Below, one piece after another: positions 12,463-22,445 of a stretch of 64,000 nt of DNA. Numbering within the stretch: the first letter of the stretch is position 1; each line of letters opens with the position of its first letter. The position numbers were made by a program, and so were the translations under genes. The notes under the pieces are model-generated. The model did no database searches. It saw nothing but the letters and a program-made list of their open reading frames with translations, and was not told the origin of the DNA. This DNA is from Craterostigma plantagineum (taxonomy: Eukaryota > Streptophyta > Magnoliopsida > Lamiales > Linderniaceae): positions 434,001 through 498,000 of the forward strand of contig JAPQWV010000408.1 in assembly GCA_027422505.1 (NCBI GenBank). The letters are read 5' to 3'.

Positions 12463-12819
12463 AGCAAGTTTCGTTTGGATTCAGCCCCTGTCAGAAAAAG
12501 CAATTAGTTTTAAGGACCCGATTTTTCATACCACTTCATCGGTCTGTGGTACCACTTCTTTGTTCTGTAGTACCACTTCTTTGTTCCGCAGTACCACATA
12601 ATTGCTCTGCAATACCACTTCTTTTGTTCTGCAGTACCACTTCATTTTTACTGCAGAACAATTAAGTGGTATTGCAGAGCAATTATGTGGTACTGCATAA
12701 CAAATAAGTGGTACTACAGAACAAAGAAGTGGTACCACAGACCGATTAAGTGGTATGAAAAATCGGATCCTTAAAACTAATTGCTTTTTCTGACAGGGCT
12801 GAATCAAACGAAACTTGCT
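12463..12819. repeat. Foldback element: about 357-bp inverted repeat built of 21-bp units
   Basis: The left arm starts AGCAAGTTTCGTTTGGATTC and the right arm ends with its near-perfect complement. The two arms meet near 12648. Inside each arm a unit of about 21 bp of the type TACCACTTCTTTGTTCTGCAG is repeated about five times with small changes. Frames through it read as SVVPL-type repeats and are not genes. It shares TGTCAGAAAAA and TTTTAAGGACCCGAT blocks with the element at 31178-31499, so the two belong to one family of non-autonomous elements. Confidence 0.85.
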
Positions 12820-13047
12820 TATGTCTGAAACGAAATTAACTCAAATACAATCTCTTATATTGCAGAAGAGAGAGAGAGAGTACACAAATTTGCGTCAACA
12901 TCATCAGGCTTGGGGTTATCCCATCCATACACCTTCTCCGAAAAAGAAAAGAAGATATTTTTTCATATTGATTTAAGTCGAATTATATGATATAACTCTA
13001 GTAAGATAAGTGATGCACTAAACTAAATCAAACGCTCAATTGGAAAA

Positions 13048-15946
13048 ATGGAAGGCAAAAGACTCCTACGATACACCTTCTTCGTCTTCTTCGCAGTCCT
13101 CTTCCTCTTCACAATCTTCAACGTCCCATCTCCACCGTCCACCATAACCAACGCCAAGGATTGCGCCACGTATCCATCTCCCTCCTGCCCAAACCGCCTC
13201 ATCCAAGGCAAAAAACCCACATCAGCGACGCCGCGCCGCGCCGCCGATCACTCATCCGACGTTCCCCGCCACCCCTTAGACCCGCTAACCCTCACCGAGC
13301 TCAACCGCGTCAAAAACGCCGTGCGCAGCCACGACTCCTTCAAAAACAGAGCCTACGCACTCCACTCGGTAGTCCTCGAAGAGCCCAGCAAGGCGGCGGT
13401 GCTGGCGTGGAAGAAAGGCGACGAACTTCCGAAGAGGAAGGCCTCCGTCATCGCACGCGCCGGCGGCAGTTCCCACGTGCTCACCGTGGACCTCGTCTCC
13501 GGCGAGGTGACGAGGCACGAGGCGGGCCAGCCGTCGACGGGATATCCCACCATGACTGTGGAGGACATGACTTCCGCCACGTGGGCTCCGATGAAGAGCG
13601 CCGAGTTTAATCGGACGGTGGTGGGGAGAGGCGTGGACTTGGCCGACGTGGCTTGCCTGCCTATTTCCACTGGATGGTTTGGTATGAACACTCTCTGTCA
13701 AAGTACTAAGCTTTTGCATCGATGGAGATGATTTCTTATTACACAGAGGAAAACCTTCGATTGCAGGCAAGAACGAAGACAATAGAAGGCTAATCAAAGT
13801 ACAGTGCTACTCAGCCAAAGACACGGCGAACTTCTACATGAGACCGATCGAAGGGCTAACAGTTCTAGTCGATTTAGACACACAAAAGGTCCTAAAAATC
13901 ACAGACAAGGGCAAGAACATCCCAATCCCAAGCGCCCAAAACACAGACTATCGATTCTCCGCTCAAAACTCATACCAAAGGCTCATAAACCCCATATCCA
14001 TCGAACAGCCCAAAGGCCCAAGCTTCACCGTACAAGACAACCACATGGTTAAATGGGCAAACTGGGAATTTCACCTCAAGCCAGACCCGAGAGCCGGCGT
14101 AATCATCTCCCAGGCCAAGGTCCGCCACCCAGGCGCCGCCGAGCTGAGGAGCGTGCTGTACAAAGGGCTCGCGTCGGAGCTATTCGTGCCTTACATGGAC
14201 CCCACCGACGCCTGGTACTTCAAGACTTACATGGACGCCGGGGAATATGGGTTTGGGCTTCAGGCGATGCCGCTGCAGCCGCTCGACGACTGTCCAAGGA
14301 ACGCTTATTACATGGACGGCGTGTTCGCCGCCGGCGATGGGACGCCGTACGTTAGGTCGAACATGGTCTGCGTTTTCGAGAGCTATGGAGGAGATATTGC
14401 GTGGAGGCACTCGGAGAGTCCGATTACGGGGATGGAGATTAGAGAGGCGAGGCCGAAGGTGACGCTTGTTGTCAGAATGGCGGCGTCGGTGGCTAACTAT
14501 GATTACATCGTCGATTGGGAGTTCCAAACTGATGGGCTGATTAGGATAAAGGTAACCTTAAAATTATTAAATTCTATATTTCATTAAATTGCATTTTTTG
14601 ATCATAGAAAGTCCGTTGAAGTTATTAATGACAGTCACTTTCATATAATACCGTCATGATATTTTTGGAGTTAAGCAGCCAGTGAAGATTCCCTTCTTTT
14701 TGAGTAGTGGCGATTTTATCCTTCTTTCTTATGAAAGATAATTTTTCCTAACTTTTGGAAAAGGACTTGATAAGACTTGAGATTGGTGATATTTTTCGGT
14801 GGAGGTAAAAGTTTCATAAAAATCTTGATTTATGGTAGGCTGCCTAGAATTGTGAGATACACACAGACCATTAGATTTTTTTTTATCTGGTGATTATAAG
14901 GTTTAGATTGGCTTGATATTAACCAAGAGCGGAGTTCTAGGCTTGCATGAAAAAAGGAAAAAAAAAACAAATAAATAAATAAAAGGGAGAGTGGAATAAT
15001 ATTTCGCATAACAAGCTGATTGATTATCTTTTTATATGTGACTGACTAATCACAAGTTCAATAATTTTCATGCATCAAAGGTTGGGCTAAGCGGAATATT
15101 GATGGTGAAAGGCACGCCATATACCAACGCCAACCAAGTGAACAACCAAGAAAATCTCTACGGCACACTCCTATCGGAAAACGTTGTCGGCGTAATCCAC
15201 GACCACTACATAACCTTCCACCTCGACATGGACGTCGACGGCTCGGACAACTCCTTCGTGAAGGTCAACCTCCAGAGGGAATACTCGAACCCCGACGAGT
15301 CCCCTCGGGTTAGCTACCTCAAGGCGGTTCGAACCGTGGCCAAGACGGAGGGCGAAGCTCGGATAAAGCTCAAGCTCTACGACCCCCACGAGTTCCACAT
15401 CGTCAACCCTTCGAAGAAGACACGGGTCGGAAACCCAGTCGGGTATAAGGTCGTGCCCGCGGGCACCGCCGCGAGCCTACTGGACCCTAACGATCCCCCG
15501 CAGAGGAGAGGGGCGTTTGCGGAAAATCAAATATGGGTCACCCCTTACAACGAGAGCGAAATTTGGGCCGGCGGGCTCTTTGTGTACCAGAGCCACGGCG
15601 AGGATACGCTGCAGACGTGGTCTAGCAGGTTGATTGCATATAATAAGCTTGTGTGCTGCTCCCGCTATTGCCAATTGGTTTTAGGATGAAACTATGATTT
15701 GGAAAATTTTTAAATTCATGTCTTCGTTATTGCAGGGATCGAAAGATTGAGGATAGAGACATCGTGGTGTGGTACACTTTGGGCTTTCACCACATTCCTT
15801 GCCAGGAAGATTTCCCGATCATGCCGACCGTGTCGTCGAGCTTCGATCTGAAGCCGGTGAACTTCTTCGAGAGCAATCCCATCCTTAGCGCACCTCCGAA
15901 CTTCGAGAGCGAGCTTCCCAACTGCAAGTCGGAGGCGTCCGCTTGA
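13048..15946 (+). CDS. Copper-containing primary amine oxidase
   Basis: Four exons: 13048-13681, 13767-14551, 15081-15628 and 15736-15946, in phase, 725 residues. The enzyme oxidatively deaminates di- and polyamines to aldehydes with release of ammonia and hydrogen peroxide. Visible landmarks: an N-terminal membrane/signal-anchor segment ([17 protein letters not shown]), the catalytic-base Asp in [10 protein letters not shown] (about 368), the motif NYDY whose first Tyr (about 456) becomes the topaquinone cofactor, and copper ligands in IHDH (His 513 and 515) and [12 protein letters not shown] (His about 675). No peroxisomal SKL-type end is seen, so a secretory/apoplastic place is inferred. 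Exons are GC-rich (especially exon 1) and introns AT-rich. The gene converges on the CYP706 gene with 157 bp between stops. Confidence 0.96.
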
Positions 15947-16103
15947 GGGAGATAACGCCTACAACACGAATAGTATGTTGTTGTGTTGTACATTATGTTG
16001 TGTTGTGTTTGATGCTTAGCCAGAGATTGGTCGGCGTAAAGCAAATCGATCGTCCAGCACAATATCGGACTCAAGTTATCGAAACAAAATACGCAACTTT
16101 TAG

Positions 16104-17723
16104 TCAATCGTAGAGAGATGGGTCGGACAATCTTGGGACGGGAACGGCGACCAAGGGCTTCATCTTCTTCATGACGATTCCGAACTTCTCTTGCAACTCC
16201 AAAACCTCCCCCTCGGGTAACTTCCAGTCGAACCCGTGGACGAGGGAAGCCAGAGAAAAAAGCACGATCTTCTCCGCCATAGCCACCCCGGCGCAAATCC
16301 TCCTCCCCGAACCGAACGGTATGTACCTAAAGTCGTTCCCCCGATAATCCCCTGCGCTGCCGCCCTGCAGAAATCGTTCGGGGTCGAACTTCGTAGGGTT
16401 TTCCCATATCGAAGGGTCTCTGTGTATGGCCCACACGTTCACGAAGACGCGGGACCCTTTAGGGACCGTGTAGTTAGAGACAACGCTCTCCTTGCTCGGG
16501 CAATGTGGCACCATGAGAGGAAGGGCCGGGTGGAGCCTTAGGACTTCTTTCATCACGGCGTTTAGGTAAGGAAGTTTTTCAACATCAGACTCCTCCACTG
16601 GCTTGTCCCGTCCCACGACTTCGTCGAGCTCTTTCTGAGCTTTGACCATTACGTTTGGCTTGTTCATCATTTCTGCAAGGGCGAACTCGACCGTGCTCGA
16701 CGTCGTATCCGTCCCTCCCACCACCATGTTCTGTCGCAAAAAAAAAAAAAACGAAAAATCTCCCGTAGGATCACCACGAAGAGATGCGGGAATAAATTGC
16801 ATGTTGTAATCAGTGAAGGACTGCTGCATTACCACGAGCAAGGCCTTAACGTGATCCATAGTCAGGGGTATCTTCTCGTCTCCCCCGTCCCTCAGCCTCA
16901 GCAAAACTTGCAAGAAATCTCTCCCCTCGCCCCCGACTTCATTTTTTCCAAGCCTCTGCCCGATAATCTCGTTGAAGATCCTATCGAGCTTCCCAGCCAC
17001 GACCATCATCTGCTTCTTCATGCCCTGCAAATCGAGCCAAGAAAGCCCGGGAATGAAATCGGAGACGTTTGGCCTCCCCAAAAGCTCCGTTATCTCGGCC
17101 ACCACGCTCCTAAACTCGGCCCCTATGGTCTCCCTCTCCGACCCCGATATAGTCCCGCCCCACAACATGCTAGTGATCACGTTGAGCACGCTCAAGAACA
17201 TTTGTTCCCCTACGTTCACCGCCGACGAGCCCCTCAAACCGTGTAAGTATCTGATCGTATCCCTAACTTCCCTCCTTCGATAGCAGTAGAATGACTCCAA
17301 AGTCGAGTGCCCGAGCATGTCTTGGACGCAGACTTTCCTCAGCATTCTCCACTCGGGCCCGTAGGGTTTGAAGACTATGTCGTTGCCCGAATACTGGAAG
17401 GCTTCGCAGACCGTAGGGAGGTGGCGGTTGGCGAAAATGGTGTCTTGTTCCTTGAGTATTTCTCGGGCCATGGCTGGCGAGGTTACTATGATGGTGGTTT
17501 TGGTCCCGAGCTTTAGGGATAGGATGGGCCCGTATTTTCGGGCCAGCTTTGCAAAGTGGGCGTGGAGCTCGGGCTCGAGGAAGGGTAGGTAGCCGAGTAT
17601 GGGTAGGCCTCGTGGGCCCGGCGGTAGTTGGGTTCGGTTTTTTGTTCTTAGGTGTTTGAGAATGAGCCATGAGTACCATAGGAGGGTGATGATGGAAGCT
17701 GCGTAGATGAAGATTGACGACAT
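16104..17723 (-). CDS. Cytochrome P450, CYP706 family (copy 1)
   Basis: Two exons, 16833-17723 and 16104-16730, 505 residues. The 102-bp intron (donor GTG|GTAATG, acceptor CGACAG|AAC) has no in-frame stop, so the frame is open across it. I place it because family members read KALL(M/V)xMVVGGTDTT at this point. Landmarks: an N-terminal membrane anchor, the Pro-rich hinge PPGPRGLPILG, the I-helix GGTDTT, the K-helix ExxR in KEVLRLHP, FDPERF, and the haem loop FGSGRRICAG. CYP706 enzymes oxidise terpenoids or phenylpropanoid-type substrates in several plants; the substrate here cannot be told. A close tandem paralogue lies downstream of its 5' end. Confidence 0.93.
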   Translation of the reverse strand: MSSIFIYAASIITLLWYSWLILKHLRTKNRTQLPPGPRGLPILGYLPFLEPELHAHFAKLARKYGPILSLKLGTKTTIIVTSPAMAREILKEQDTIFANRHLPTVCEAFQYSGNDIVFKPYGPEWRMLRKVCVQDMLGHSTLESFYCYRRREVRDTIRYLHGLRGSSAVNVGEQMFLSVLNVITSMLWGGTISGSERETIGAEFRSVVAEITELLGRPNVSDFIPGLSWLDLQGMKKQMMVVAGKLDRIFNEIIGQRLGKNEVGGEGRDFLQVLLRLRDGGDEKIPLTMDHVKALLVVMQQSFTDYNMQFIPASLRGDPTGDFSFFFFLRQNMVVGGTDTTSSTVEFALAEMMNKPNVMVKAQKELDEVVGRDKPVEESDVEKLPYLNAVMKEVLRLHPALPLMVPHCPSKESVVSNYTVPKGSRVFVNVWAIHRDPSIWENPTKFDPERFLQGGSAGDYRGNDFRYIPFGSGRRICAGVAMAEKIVLFSLASLVHGFDWKLPEGEVLELQEKFGIVMKKMKPLVAVPVPRLSDPSLYD

Positions 17724-18673
17724 TCTGTGATTAGTGATGATGAATTCTTTATTATGTTGTCTGAAATTTAATGGAAGTGTTCAAAGTTTGGAGATGAGAT
17801 CGAGACAAGATAGGTATCGACCGGCCGGTGATTCCAAGGTTTTTATTTTGTCATGATCGATTTAGACGAAATGGGCTTAGAACAAAAAGATGCGAACATA
17901 TTAAGTAATGGAATATTGTCCGTAGTACGTTGACCTTGACATTTAGTGAGAAAAAAAATATTAATTGTTTCGTGAGAGGTGTTGTGCTATACACTTTCGT
18001 AAGCAAGAAAAAGAACTCCAACCTTTGATCCTTGGACAAACATAGAAATAGAAAACGGGCAATATAATCAGAAATTAATAAAAGAAAATAAACTTTATTT
18101 ATATATTTATTTATAAGAACTTCAAAAAGAAAAAAGAGAAATAAAAAAATAAACAAAATAATACAAATTAAATATTTAAGCTCGAAATTAATTCTAATCA
18201 AATCTAATCTTGTAATAATTTTATTTATATTATTAAACTTGAGTAAATTAAAAATCGGAGATACAAAATACTGTATACCTATATAATTTATTTATTTATC
18301 AATATTTAATAAAAAAACATATTATAATTTCTGGAGGCTTGCCCGCCTAGGCCGCGGGCGCAATTAACTACTAGTCCCAACCAAAGGAATAAAATGGTTT
18401 TTCTTTTTTTATGTATAAAGAACAGCAGGGATTATGTTAGTTATTGTGGAATATCTGAATTTCGTATTCAGAAAATGTAATATGACATTCCTAGATCAAT
18501 ATTTTAATCATTGCGTTATATCACTAGATATTTCAAGAGAAACCAAAACTACTAGATATAACCGACAATACACACGATAAGGTTTACATGAGCCTCTTGT
18601 TCTTCTTTGACTTAGTTTGCCAAACATCGAAACACAATTAATGCACATGTAAAAACAACCAAATATAAATCAA
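17724..18673. other. Intergenic between the two CYP706 genes
   Basis: 950 bp, strongly AT-rich, containing the promoter side of CYP706 copy 1 and the 3' flank of copy 2. It includes a Helitron-like 3' terminus at 18341-18374. No coding exon is supported. Confidence 0.6.
18341..18374 (+). mobile_element. Helitron-like 3' terminus
   Basis: GC-rich hairpin GCCCGC-CTAGGCC-GCGGGC (18341-18359) in AT-rich DNA, followed 11 bp later by CTAG and then T, the layout of a Helitron 3' end (hairpin, about 10-12 nt, CTRR, host T). The 5' end was not found, so element length is unknown. Confidence 0.5.
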
Positions 18674-20645
18674 TCAAAGGTAGAGACTAGAATCAGACAA
18701 CCTAGGAGTCACCACCGCCACCAGCGGCACCCTCTTCTTCATAACAATCCCAAACTTTTCAGACAAGTCCATCTCCTCCCCATGAGGCAAACTCAAATCG
18801 AAAGAATGCACGAAAGAGGCCAAGAAATACATGAACATCCTCTCCGCCATGGCCGTCCCCGCGCAAATCCTCCTCCCCGAGCCGAACGGAAGGTACCGAA
18901 AATCGTTCCCGGTATAATCCCACTTGGCGTCCAAAAACCTCTCGGGCAAAAACTCGGTAGGGTTTTCCCAAACGTCAGGGTCGCGGTGTATGGCCCACAC
19001 GTTGACGAAGATCCGCGACCCCTTCGGTACGGTGTAGCCCCCGACCGTGCAGTCAGTGCTCGGGCAGTGCGGGACGAGGAGGGGGAGGACGGGATGGAGG
19101 CGCAGGACTTCCTTCATCACCGCGTATAGGTAGGGAAGGTTGTGGATATCGGACTCTTCGAGTATTCGGTCTCTGCCTACCACTCGGTCGAGCTCTTGCT
19201 GAGCTTTTCGGAGGGTTTCTGGCTTCTTCATTAGTTCGGCTAACGCGAATTCGAGGGCGTTCGAAGTCGTATCGGTTCCGCCGACTACCATGTCCTGAAA
19301 TCGGTTAAAAGATATGATTCAAATTCTTTCCGACAAGTAATGTAGTGAAGAATTAGGACAGTGATTTAATTAGGCTTATGGACTTTTTTCGTCTAGTAGG
19401 TTAGGACTTAGGAGTTAGTCAAGATACTCAGCTTATGGAGTTATAGTTTAACGAAGCTGGATTTCAAAATTGAATTTGTGGATGATAGATTTAAAAATTG
19501 TAGCAGTTAGACATGGAAAATCTCATTTCAAAGAAAGTTATTGCCCTACTTTACAAGTGTCATGAATGATATCTATTATTATCCAACATGTAGAAATTCC
19601 AAATTGTTAGAATAATTTGTATCAATAAATAAGTTTAATTTTGAAACTTTCCAGTCATTATTAAAAATAAAAGTAACTAAAGCCAATTAATTACCATGAG
19701 TAAAGATTTGAGGTGGGTCATAGTAAAAGTCGTCTTCCCATCTCCAACCTCCTTGAGCTGCAACAGAACCTCAACGAAATCCCTATCTCCGCCGCCGCCG
19801 CCGGCGTCTACTCCCTCCATCCTCTGATCGATGACGCCCACGAAGATCCTATCGAATCTCTCCGCCAAAACCCTTATCTTCCTCTGAATCCCCTGAACGT
19901 CGAATCGCTCCAACCAGGGGAAAAAATCCGAGAAATTAGGCTGGCCGAGCAGGGCGGTGATCCCATTAACCACCTGCTTGAACTCAGCGCCGACGCTCGC
20001 CGCCCTCTCGTCGTCGCCCTTCAAAGTCCCTCCCCAAAGCATACTCGTCGTCACGTTGAGGATCATCAGAAAGATCTGTTCGCCGAAGTCCACGGCGGAG
20101 CCGTTCTTGTCGTATAGGCCCTTAATCGTTCGCCTGAGCTCCCTTCGCCGGAGATCGTACACAGAGTCGAGGTTTGTGTTGCTGAGCATCTCTCGGACGC
20201 AGACCTTCCTCAGCATCCTCCACTGTGGGCCGTAGGGCGTCCAAACGATGTCTTGGCCGCCGTAGGTTACCTCACGGCCGGCGACGGGGACGTCTCTGTT
20301 TGCGAAGGTGGTGTCTTGGTCCTTGAGCACCTCCTTGGCCAGCGCCGGCGAGGATATGACGATTCCCAGCTTTTGGCCGAGTTTTAGGGAGAATATGGGT
20401 CCGTAGGTTTGGGAGAGGTTGAGGAAGTAGGAGTGGAGTTCGGGCTCGAGGGAGAGGAGGTTTCCGACGAGGGGTAGCCCTTTGGGGCCCGGCGGCAGCG
20501 GCGGCGATCGTTTCTTCACGGCGAGGAATGATAGGAATAGCCATATTACTGTAGCTGTGAGGACGATGAGGGTTGTCGAAGAGAGTGTAGTGATTCCGGC
20601 CAGGGCTTTTGTGGTTTCCGACCAAGCTTCGGCGAAGGTATTCAT
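18674..20645 (-). CDS. Cytochrome P450, CYP706 family (copy 2)
   Basis: Two exons, 19695-20645 and 18674-19294, joined in phase 0 at KSLLM|DMVVGGTDTT, 523 residues. The intron position equals that of the neighbouring copy, so the genes arose by tandem duplication. Landmarks: a hydrophobic N-terminal anchor (about residues 20-45), the hinge PPLPPGPKGLPLVG, GGTDTT, KEVLRLHP, PERF and FGSGRRICAG, with the family-typical end TPRLSDSSLYL. It is expected to be an ER-bound monooxygenase using NADPH-P450 reductase. The substrate is unknown. Exons are GC-rich relative to the flanks. Confidence 0.95.
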
Positions 20646-22445
20646 GATATTCGCGGAGAGAGAGAGAGAGATGATTTTTCTGTTTTCTTTTTAAATTATA
20701 GAGAACAAGTTTAAATACTAACATGGGGAAAAGACACAATTGAATACTCCTCTTGGTTACGCTTTTCCATTTCGTACTTTCAATAATTTTATAATCATTC
20801 TTTATTTAGTGAAAAACTATCGTAAACAATCAATATAATAATATTAAATATTCTTAAAAGACGTGTTAAAATATACAAATTTTTACCTTTTCATTTTATT
20901 ATATTATTATAAGTCACCTTAATTTGCATGTCCAGCAACTTAGACTACCTTTATCGGTGATCTTGACGACCGATCGTTCATTAAAAATAATTATAATAAA
21001 TCAAAAAAATTAATAACTCACAACCGGTTGTGACCCAACCCACAACCGGTTGGTGGACCAACCTGGGTCACAACCGGTTGTGCACATTCTTCAATAAATT
21101 GTTCTATATGTTTTTAATGCATTTTTATAATACATTGAATTATCTACTAAAACTTAATTTTTATTGTTTACCAAAATATATGATTATTTTTCCTCTACAT
21201 CTTGAGACTAATATTGATACATTTTGAATTACAATTTAAAATTATTTATTTTTCTATCACATTCTATAATCTATCATAATACATATTTTTTTCTCCCATT
21301 ACCAGAGTATCTAAATTTTATATCATATACTATAATCTATTTTTCAAACACTCAGATACGACTTAAAATAATTATAAAATATAAATGTTATGGGTTGTGG
21401 TGGGTTGTTGATAAAGTTGAAAATTATTGATGTTGGGTTGAGGTGTAGGTTGTGTATGTGAATGAGAGAGAAATTAATATTTTATTGTGATGACCGGTTG
21501 TCTGAGTCACTGATAATTATAGTCTTATGTGATAAAGTTGGTGGGACGGATCGGATCTAGTAGTGGGGACAGAGATATTATCTATTGAATGCATACAATA
21601 TGGTCGGCCCTATAATCGACAAGCATGAGGAGATGGACTCTAATTGCGACCTCAAATTAAATTACATAAAATATGGTAAATATAGATGGACGAGGTAAGG
21701 AAATGTCAAATATTATGGAAGATTTTGTAGCCATATAGAGGGAATCACAAGGGCATCGATGCCGTGCCGACCACGAGGTCGTTTTCGTGCATTAGTTTTC
21801 TTCTATTTTTCCCCCTTCTCTTTTACATCGTTTTATTTAGTACAACAATGTTCTTGTCGTATGATAAATCAAAGACATTTTGAAAGACGAAATCACAATG
21901 TACCTAAAAGACGATTTAACCTTGACAATTGAAATGTCAATGACCCCTTTCTTCACACCTAGTTTGTCACTTCAACATTGCTTGCCTATGATTTGTCTTC
22001 CCCATCGTCAACAAACTAGCAACGTGTCTTCCCAATACTTACATTTATTCTAAGATTTTTCCATGTTTATAGATGAAATTAACATTAATGCGTATCCCTA
22101 CTTTTCCTCACCTTTTTACATAATAATCTTTTGCAGGCTTAGAAGAAACAATCTGTCTTTATTCATTACAACAGATAAGAGACGACAACGTAAGTACGCC
22201 ATATATGAATGAAACCTTACATCGATCTTATCATTCGAAGAATGGTCGATAAATGTCAAACTAAGATGCGGCCTTAAATGGCCATTTTGACCACATCTGC
22301 CACCTTTCCTTTCAGTCGTCACACGTGTCACGCCCTGCTTTTGCATGCCTAACTCGAAACTCAGCTCTCTTCAACATAAATGAGGGAAAACATATCACGC
22401 ACCCCACCAAAACACTGCTGTGTGTGAACTTGAGAAAGATCGAAG
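20646..22445. other. Intergenic: divergent promoters of CYP706 copy 2 and VPE, with small repeats
   Basis: 1.8 kb, AT-rich. It contains a Stowaway-like fragment (about 20825-20866, nearly identical to 32971-33016) and an AACCGGTT-rich inverted repeat element (about 21018-21514). The last about 100 bp (from 22345) is the VPE leader. No gene is supported. Confidence 0.6.
21018..21514. repeat. AACCGGTT-rich element with imperfect inverted ends
   Basis: Three copies of CACAACCGGTTG lie within 21021-21083, two of them extended to the palindrome CACAACCGGTTGTG. At 21488-21510 the right side carries GACCGGTTGTCTGAGTC, which in reverse resembles the left edge AACTCACAACCGGTTGTGAC. Further GGTTGTG runs occur at 21390-21455. 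It looks like a degenerate MITE, with approximate borders and no clear target duplication. Confidence 0.4.

Larger units (their letters stand above)
9795..13047. other. Long gene-poor region with two transposon remnants
   Basis: 3.25 kb of AT-rich DNA between the divergent DUF1442 and amine oxidase genes. It contains a pogo/Lemi1-like deletion derivative (10567-11266) and a foldback element (12463-12819). The rest shows no coding exon that I can support. The last about 200 bp (12840-13047) would be the amine oxidase promoter and 5' leader. Confidence 0.6.

Noticed and set aside
12526..12807. 93-residue minus-strand frame with SVVPL-type repeats
   Set aside because: It is the translation of the 21-bp foldback units, not a gene.
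12463..12819. CRISPR-like array
   Set aside because: Regular 21-bp units, but contiguous without spacers, in a plant nuclear context and in inverted arrangement.
13285..13797. 170-residue antisense frame over the amine oxidase exon
   Set aside because: GC-rich shadow of the true exon; the sense frame has all catalytic motifs.
16104..17723. Single-exon reading of CYP706 copy 1
   Set aside because: The extra 34 residues before GGTDTT are absent from the family and from the tandem paralogue, and good splice sites bound them.
13048..20645. Biosynthetic gene cluster of amine oxidase plus CYP706 pair
   Set aside because: No further pathway genes nearby, opposite strands, and no shared regulatory motif seen.
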